A stretch of DNA of 64,000 nt from positions 23,207,501 through 23,271,500 of the forward strand of contig NC_088339.1 of NCBI RefSeq assembly GCF_036884655.1, in the 5' to 3' direction. The notes beneath the pieces were generated by a model, which saw only the letters and a program-made list of their open reading frames with translations, ran no database searches and was not told the DNA's origin. Positions within the stretch are counted from its first letter, which is position 1; the number at the start of each line of letters is the position of its first letter. The position numbers and the translations under genes were made by a program. This DNA is from Musa acuminata AAA Group (lineage: Eukaryota > Streptophyta > Magnoliopsida > Zingiberales > Musaceae). Shown piece by piece: positions 57,420 through 64,000 of this stretch.

Positions 57420-58486
57420 ATGTCAGGTGATCACCCGAGCGGCTTAGATGAGCCCACGGCTGAGAGGTCACACCCGACTGAAGCCTCGGGGGAACATCCC
57501 CCGCATGGAGGCCATTGTGATGAACACCTCGCCATGACCACAGAGCGTTATTGACGGATATTCAACGACCCGGGCCTGTCGTCGCCCTACGATGCCCCAA
57601 CCGACTCAACGCCCATGTCATCCGAGGCCTTTCAGGACCTCGCCCGTCAAGTCCGAGCTCTGATGGAAATGGTGCAAACCATTATCCTGCTCGTTTCCCA
57701 TCTAGCGCACCCGCCTGCGATCGAACCACTGCGATAACGCAAGGCGCCCGTTCGGGCCCACATGACATTTCCCGAGCCCCCGACCAGCCCCACTCGGGGA
57801 TCCAGTGATGGCAAACCCGAGCGACCGCCCGGAACCCGAGGCACTCTCTTCGGACTCCCTGCGGGCTCAGTTGCGCTTCGTCAGCTAGCGACTCGACGAG
57901 GTGCACAAAGAGGTTCACAGGTCCAAGGGAGAGCTCGGGGAGGGCGCACACCAAGGGTCTCCCTTCATGCCCGAGATACGGGAACTGACAGTCCCCCCGG
58001 ACTTCCAGCTCCCCTCTCTAGACGCTTACGATGGCTCCATCGACCCAACGGACCACGTAGCCACGTTTCGCGGCCAAATGGCGCTATACGGAACCTCTGA
58101 TGCCTTGATGTGCAAAGCGTTTCCTGCCACTCTAAGAGGGCCGGCCCACGCGTGGTATGGTGGCTTGAAGACCAGAACGATTGCTTCCTTCGGCCAGCTC
58201 ACCAATGACTTCGAGCTCCACTTCGTAGCCTATGCACGGCCAAAGCCCTCCGCGGCACTACTCCTCGGACTCAAACAAAGGGAGGACGAGCTCCTCTCAC
58301 ATTTTGTGGATCGCTTTGCCATGCAAATCCGGGGTTTGTCGAACACTCACCCCTCTTTGTTAGTGCAGGCGTTTATGATAGGCCTACGACCTTCCAAATT
58401 CCTCTAGTCCCTCGCGGAGCGACCTCCCACTACGGTGCCAGAGATGCTCCAGTGGGCTAACCAGTACATCGCGGCGGAGGCCTAGG
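57420..58486 (+). pseudogene. gag of the Ty3-type element, interrupted
   Basis: The best segment is 57970-58404. Motifs are [34 protein letters not shown] and [13 protein letters not shown], then an [15 protein letters not shown] run, typical of the retrotransposon gag domain of Tat-lineage elements. An earlier part (57420 onward) is in another frame. Stops interrupt it at 57552 (TGA), 57735 (TAA) and 58405 (TAG), with at least one frameshift before 57901. No zinc knuckle was recognised. Confidence 0.8.
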
Positions 58487-58689
58487 CGACCGTAAGGAGA
58501 AGGGACGACTTTCGGCATTGGGCTCCATAGAAGGGGTCAACCACCCGCGATGGCTACCCGATGTAGTCCTCATGAAAAGAAATCTAAGCCCTGCCTCAGT
58601 CTCTTCCGAGCGAAGGTTCAGTATCTGCCTGACCCCCTCTCGGCTCAAGGTTAGCCCCGGCCTAAATCCTTCTGAATCTGCATGGCTCG

Positions 58690-59180
58690 ACCGTAGACTA
58701 CCCGAGTCTACCTCAGCGTGGCCTGCCCGCCTGAGCCGTGTTCCTCGGCTTGAGCCGTGTCCTTGCCGAGTCCACCTCAGCGCGGCCTGCCCGCCTGAGT
58801 CGTGTCCCTCGGCTGTAGATTGCCAAGCCCCCCTCAGGGTGACCCACGGCCCGAGCCACGTCCCTCGGCCATAGACTGCCCGAGTCCACCTTAGCGCAGC
58901 TTGCCCACCTGAGTCGTGTCTCTCGGCCCGAGTCACGCCCCTCGGCCATAGATTGCCCGAGCCCACCTCAGGGCGGCTTGCCCGCCTGAGTCGTGTCTCT
59001 CGGCCCGAGCCACGCCCCTCGGCCATAGATTGCCCGAGTCCACCTCAGCACGGCCTGCCCGCCTGAGTCGAGTCCCTCGGCCTTTGCCATATCCCTCGAT
59101 CGTAGACTGCCGAGCTCCCCTCAGGGCGGCCTTCCCGTCCGAACCTCATCCCTCGGCCGTAGACTGCCGAGCCCCCCTCA
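58690..59180. repeat. GC-rich tandem array A, unit about 77 bp
   Basis: Five to six imperfect copies of a unit containing CCATAGATTGCCCGAGTCCA, CCTCAGCGCGGCCTGCCCGC and CTGAGTCGTGTCTCTCGGCC. Spacing between successive CCATAG marks is 76-77 bases in the best-preserved part. It occupies the place where pol would lie. Confidence 0.88.
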
Positions 59181-59199
59181 GGGCGGCCTCTTAGCCCGA

Positions 59200-59780
59200 G
59201 ACCACGCCTGCGCGAACTGTCCGCCTACGTCGTGCTCCTCGGCCGCATGATGCCCGAGACCACACTTGCGCGGTCTGCCCGCTTGCGTCGTGCTCCTCGG
59301 CTCCATGTTCCCGAGACACACTTGTGCGGCCAGCTCGCCTGCGTCGTGCTCCTCGGCTCCATGCTCCCTGGGACACACCTGTGCGGCCAGGCCGCCTGCG
59401 TTGTGCTCCTCGGCTCCTCGGCCCCTTGACCCGAGACACGCTTGCAGCCCGCCTGCGCTGTGCTCCTCAGCTCCATGCCCCCGAGACCACACCTGTGCGG
59501 TCTGCCTGCCTGCGTCATGTTCCTCGGCTACTCGGCTCCTCGGCTCCATGCTTCCCGAGACACGCCTGCGTGGCCAGCTCGCCTTCGTCGTGCTCCTCGG
59601 CTCCATGTTCCCGAGACACACCTGCGTGGCTAGCCCGCTTGCGTCGTGCTCCTCGGCTCCTCGGCTCCATGCTTCCCGAGATCACACCCGCGCGGCTAGC
59701 CCGCCTTCGTCGTGCTCCTCGGCTCCTCGGTTCCATGCTCCCCGAGACCGCGCCTGCGCGGCCAGCTCGTTTGAAAGCTA
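59200..59780. repeat. GC-rich tandem array B, unit about 56-66 bp
   Basis: About nine to ten copies of a unit with CGTCGTGCTCCTCGGCTCCA, TG(C/T)TCCCGAGACCACACCTG and CGCGGCCAGCTCGCC. Length varies through extra CTCGGCTC pieces. The unit shares the CTCGG core with array A but is otherwise distinct. Both strands stay open over long stretches because of the composition; these frames are not genes. Confidence 0.88.
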
Positions 59781-59841
59781 AAGCCATGCCTCGGACTCCC
59801 GTTACAACGACCGACGCATAGCTTCTTTCCAGGGGAAAATA

Positions 59842-60390
59842 TGATAAGGATAGTAATTATGATAAGACTCGGTTGACGTCAGCCGACGCCTCATGCCTCG
59901 ATCGGTGCGACTGCACTCGGTCAATCGAACCGGAACACCGGCCGAGGCGCATTAATGCCTACTCAGGCTCGGTTCTTCACGCCATGCTAGCGCCCATGTC
60001 AGACGCTACCAGCCTGCCTTCTACTGGTGGGCACATCAAACAACAATAATCTTCTCTATAAATATCATCTCGTTCATCAGAGGGGGGGGGGAGATACCAA
60101 AAACACTTCTTCTCCTGAAACCCCCTCCACATCTGCTAACTTGATCGTCAGAGGGGTCGGGCCGAGCACCCCAACCCGACCTTTGTGTAGGTGCAAAGCC
60201 GAGGGTCCCCGCCGGACGCGCGGACGAGGAGTTCTTGCCCGGAGGAAACGACGACCCCGTCTCGATCGGACCATCGCACCAGACCGACCCCGCGGGCTCG
60301 AGGGATGCCCCCGGGAGATCCCCGTCGTCCGGATCCGAACCGAATCGTGTCGGCCCCGAGGCCACGGCTTCCGGGTTGTTTACAACAACA
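59842..60390 (+). repeat. 3' LTR of the gag-only element
   Basis: 549 bases, TGATAAGG to CAACAACA, followed by the duplication ATTGT. It aligns with the left LTR along its whole length, with mostly transition differences. Confidence 0.88.
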
Positions 60391-60395
60391 ATTGT

Positions 60396-60829
60396 GTATC
60401 AATTATTACGAAGCATTAAATGGTATAATGTGCATAAAATTTAAATTGAATAGCCCCCCGATTTATTGTTGTTTTTTGAATAAAGGATGATTTCTATACC
60501 TCTTTTCGAAAATAACGCCTTCTTTTTTTTTGTTTTAGGAGAAAAAACGTATTTTTATGTAGACACGCAATTGATGGGATGAACCCCCGTTATCGATCGC
60601 CTCCAAGGCTGCTTGGACAGCCCATTTCCTTACAAACCCAGTTGCGCTCCCTCCACGTGTCCGGACACGTCTGATACATTCTTCACCTACCTTTCTTTCT
60701 ACTTTCTCGCGTCCGTGCTTTTCCACCCCTCGCCCTCTCCGCACCCGAGTCCATTTCACGGAGGAAGGGAGGGAGCGAGAGAGAGCCAAGCGATTGGTTC
60801 GGATCTCGGACGATCGAAGAGACGAGGCG
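60396..60829. other. Promoter and 5'UTR region of the HHP gene
   Basis: 434 bases between the retroelement and the HHP start codon. About 60640-60800 is pyrimidine-rich, then purine-rich (a GAGAGAGAG run near 60776-60784), as in a leader. The old LTR insertion lies less than 450 bases from the ATG, so it forms part of the upstream regulatory region. Confidence 0.45.
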
Positions 60830-62771
60830 ATGGAGGCGTCCGTACCGGAACCGAGGAGGCGTCGGATGGGGAGGCGCAACGCCGAGTCGCCGGCTCCAGC
60901 GGAGGGGAAGCGGCCCGGAGCCCGTGGCCGCCCCTCTCTCGTGCGGTACGACGAGCTGCCGGATTACCTCAAGGACAACGAGTTCATCCTGGACCACTAC
61001 CGCTCCGAGTGGCCGATCCGCGATGCCCTCCTCAGCGCCTTCGCCTGGCACAACGAGACGCTCAACGTGTGGACGTAAGTACCGCCGTATATCAGAACGA
61101 TCCCTCACCACGCCGTCATAAGGCCAATGACCCCCTTTTTCCCTTTCTCCTCGCCAGGCATTTGGGCGGCTTCCTCCTCTTCCTCGCCATAACGGTGGCG
61201 GGGTCGATGGAGGCGATCGAGGAGGTCACCAGCGCGGTAGTTCCGGGGCTCCCCGCGTGGGTATTTTCGTAATTCCATTTTCATCCCCTTTTTTTCCCTC
61301 GGAATGTATATTAATAATAAAAAAACGTCTTTGCAGTTGGATGGTTCGATCGTGGAACGCGTCGGGGAATATTCTGTCAGTAAGTAATTCAAATTCATTC
61401 AAAATGAAATTTCATTTCTCGGTCGTCTCGTTTTCGAATTTTAAATGCCGTCTAAGATCTTAGAATCACCTCGTACAAAAGCAAAGTACGCTTTCCGAGT
61501 ACTCACCCTATCGTAGTGCCTTCGTTTGGTTGGAATTTAGCTGGATAGGTGATGGGGTGTGGGATAAGCCAACTGACCGACCACGCTGCAGAATCTACAG
61601 ATAAGCAACTTTAAATATATAGATGATTAAGGTGATTAAATTGGATGTGTCTGGTGTGGCTTATTGAAATGGACCTTCATCGCATAAGGCAGGCAATGTG
61701 ACCCAATGCGAAGGAAATACTATTTAATGAAATTTAAGTACCTTCTTTATTTATATAGTACAGTGGAGAGCAGATTCATGCTGTGTGCAGTAAGATACCC
61801 TGAGTTTTACCCTGTTTCGGCCTATCTTTTGTGCCCCGACCATAGGTGGAGTCATGCACGTTGGTTGTTTATTGGCGGGGGCCCCCGCACGTCCCATTTT
61901 AGTGATGTTGCTTAGCTGTTTCACCTGAGACAGGAAACAGGATGCTTCCCCACAACGGGCTCTCCACACCATCTGGGGGAAGGGCGTGAGCTAAAATTTG
62001 GAATTTGTTTGCTTGCACAAGATTATGATGTCACATGCATCAAGGACTAATATGAACGGCTTTGATCTTACTCATCAGGAATCTTCCGCGACGCTATCAT
62101 CATGGAACAGATCAACCTCCTCCGGTGACGTCGTGGTGCCGAGATGGCCGACGCTTGTCTTCTTGCTCGGCTCCATGGGCTGCCTCTCCATCAGCGCCGT
62201 CTCCCACCTCCTCGCCTGCCACTCCCGCCGCCTCAACCTCTTCTTCTGGCGGCTCGACTACGCCGGCATCTCGCTCATGATCGTCACCTCCTTCGTCCCG
62301 CCCATCTACTACGTCTTCCTTTGCCACCCCGCCGCCCGCATCGCCTACCTCTCCATCATCGCCACCCTCGGCTTCCTCGCCATCTTCACGTTGCTCGCCC
62401 CCGCCCTCTGCGCCCCCCGCTTCCGCGCCTTCCGCGCCGCCCTATTCCTCGCCATGGGCTTCTCGGGGGTCGTACCCGCCGTGCACGCCTTGTGGCTGCA
62501 CTGGGAGCATCGGGAGGCCCACGTCGTGCTGGGGCTGGAGCTGGCCATGGCCATCGCCTACGCCTCGGGGGCCGGCGTGTACGTGAGCAGGATTCCCGAG
62601 AGGTGGTGGCCGGGGGAGTTCGATCTCGTCGGACACAGCCATCAGATCTTCCACGTTCTGGTGCTCGTCGGGGCGATCACTCACTATGCCGCCACCACGG
62701 TGCTGCTCGACTGGCGGGACCGGTCGATGACCTCCTGCAGCGCCTTCTATGCTGAAAGCGTTGCCTCGTGA
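60830..62771 (+). CDS. HHP4: Heptahelical transmembrane protein (PAQR family, HHP4-like)
   Basis: Four exons: 60830-61074, 61158-61256, 61337-61379 and 62079-62771. They join in phase to 359 residues. The N-terminus is basic and cytosolic. [21 protein letters not shown] is followed by W-P-I-R and [13 protein letters not shown], the plant PAQR/Hly-III entry. Later motifs [30 protein letters not shown] and [10 protein letters not shown] carry the Ser, Asp and His residues thought to bind zinc inside the seven-helix bundle. The family includes animal adiponectin and progestin receptors. Arabidopsis HHP proteins respond to hormones and sugar and interact with ICE-type factors. The 43-base exon 3 is chosen because only the donor at 61257 (GTGGGT) restores the phase. 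Intron 3 is about 700 bases. The subgroup (HHP4/5) is by eye. Confidence 0.9.

Positions 62772-64000
<1,229 letters not shown>

Larger units (their letters stand above)
56837..60390 (+). mobile_element. Non-autonomous Ty3-type LTR element with gag only (TR-GAG-like)
   Basis: A complete element of 3554 bases: five-base target duplication ATTGT (56832-56836 and 60391-60395), LTRs of 557 and 549 bases starting TGAT(G/A)AGG and ending CAACAACA, and a primer-binding-type TGGCGCTAGAAGGAGGG three bases after the left LTR. A polypurine tract (AGGGGAAAATA) precedes the right LTR. Inside there is a Tat/Retand-like gag region, then two GC-rich tandem arrays. No protease, reverse transcriptase, RNase H or integrase motif was seen. 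This matches the TR-GAG class of elements that keep only gag. The LTRs differ at roughly one base in ten in the first 100 bases, nearly all transitions, so the insertion is old. Movement would have needed enzymes in trans. Confidence 0.88.

Noticed and set aside
58457..59821. Several long open frames on both strands (up to 189 codons)
   Set aside because: They are produced by the GC-rich tandem arrays inside the gag-only element; the translations are repetitive and unlike any family.
61261..61272. Alternative end of HHP exon 2 at 61260 (GTATTTT donor)
   Set aside because: It leaves the 43-base exon 3 out of phase; the donor at 61257 gives a continuous frame.

Overview
This is a nuclear genomic window from a flowering plant. 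The evidence is spliced genes with short GT-AG introns, GC-rich first exons, plant-only families (GLUTAMINE DUMPER, SMAX1-like, CONSTANS-like, xylem cysteine peptidase) and plant-type retrotransposons. The GC-rich coding style next to AT-rich spacers points to a commelinid monocot. I suspect Musaceae (banana or Ensete), but that is an inference from memory and was not tested.

Layout. 1-2.9 kb: spacer. 3 kb: one-finger C2H2/EAR repressor (+). 6.3-7.5 kb: XCP-type papain protease (-). 10-11.1 kb: CONSTANS-like gene (+) whose reading frame is broken near the start and in the middle. 11.6-16.3 kb: two receptor-like cytoplasmic kinases in tandem (-), one USP+kinase (RLCK-VI) and one PTI1-like. 19.3 kb: GLUTAMINE DUMPER (-). 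21.9-24.1 kb: SmE core spliceosomal protein (-), divergent from a two-RRM protein (24.6-28.6 kb, +). The RRM gene carries a textbook AT-AC U12-type intron. 30.5-33.5 kb: mitochondrial ATP synthase epsilon (-) with a 2.8 kb intron. 36.6-40.05 kb: SMAX1-like regulator (-).

41.8-46.6 kb: a decayed Tnt1/Tork-type copia element (-) with a 5-bp target duplication. 48.4-49.6 kb: two solo-LTR-like sequences in inverted orientation. 49.9-50.4 kb: remnant of an XB3-type RING E3 ligase. 51.3 kb: tRNA-Glu(CTC) (-). 52.6-55.9 kb: a small conserved one-pass membrane protein (+) with a long 5'UTR intron. 56.8-60.4 kb: a non-autonomous Ty3-type LTR element with gag only and two GC-rich tandem arrays in place of pol. 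60.8-62.8 kb: heptahelical PAQR protein, HHP4-like (+). The rest is AT-rich spacer.

All exon boundaries were read by hand and checked for splice dinucleotides and phase. I found no gene cluster that looks like an undescribed pathway; neighbouring genes appear functionally unrelated. The best leads are the AT-AC intron, the gag-only element with internal arrays, the frame-scarred CONSTANS-like and RING genes, and the Lys-to-Arg change in the SMAX1-like degron motif.
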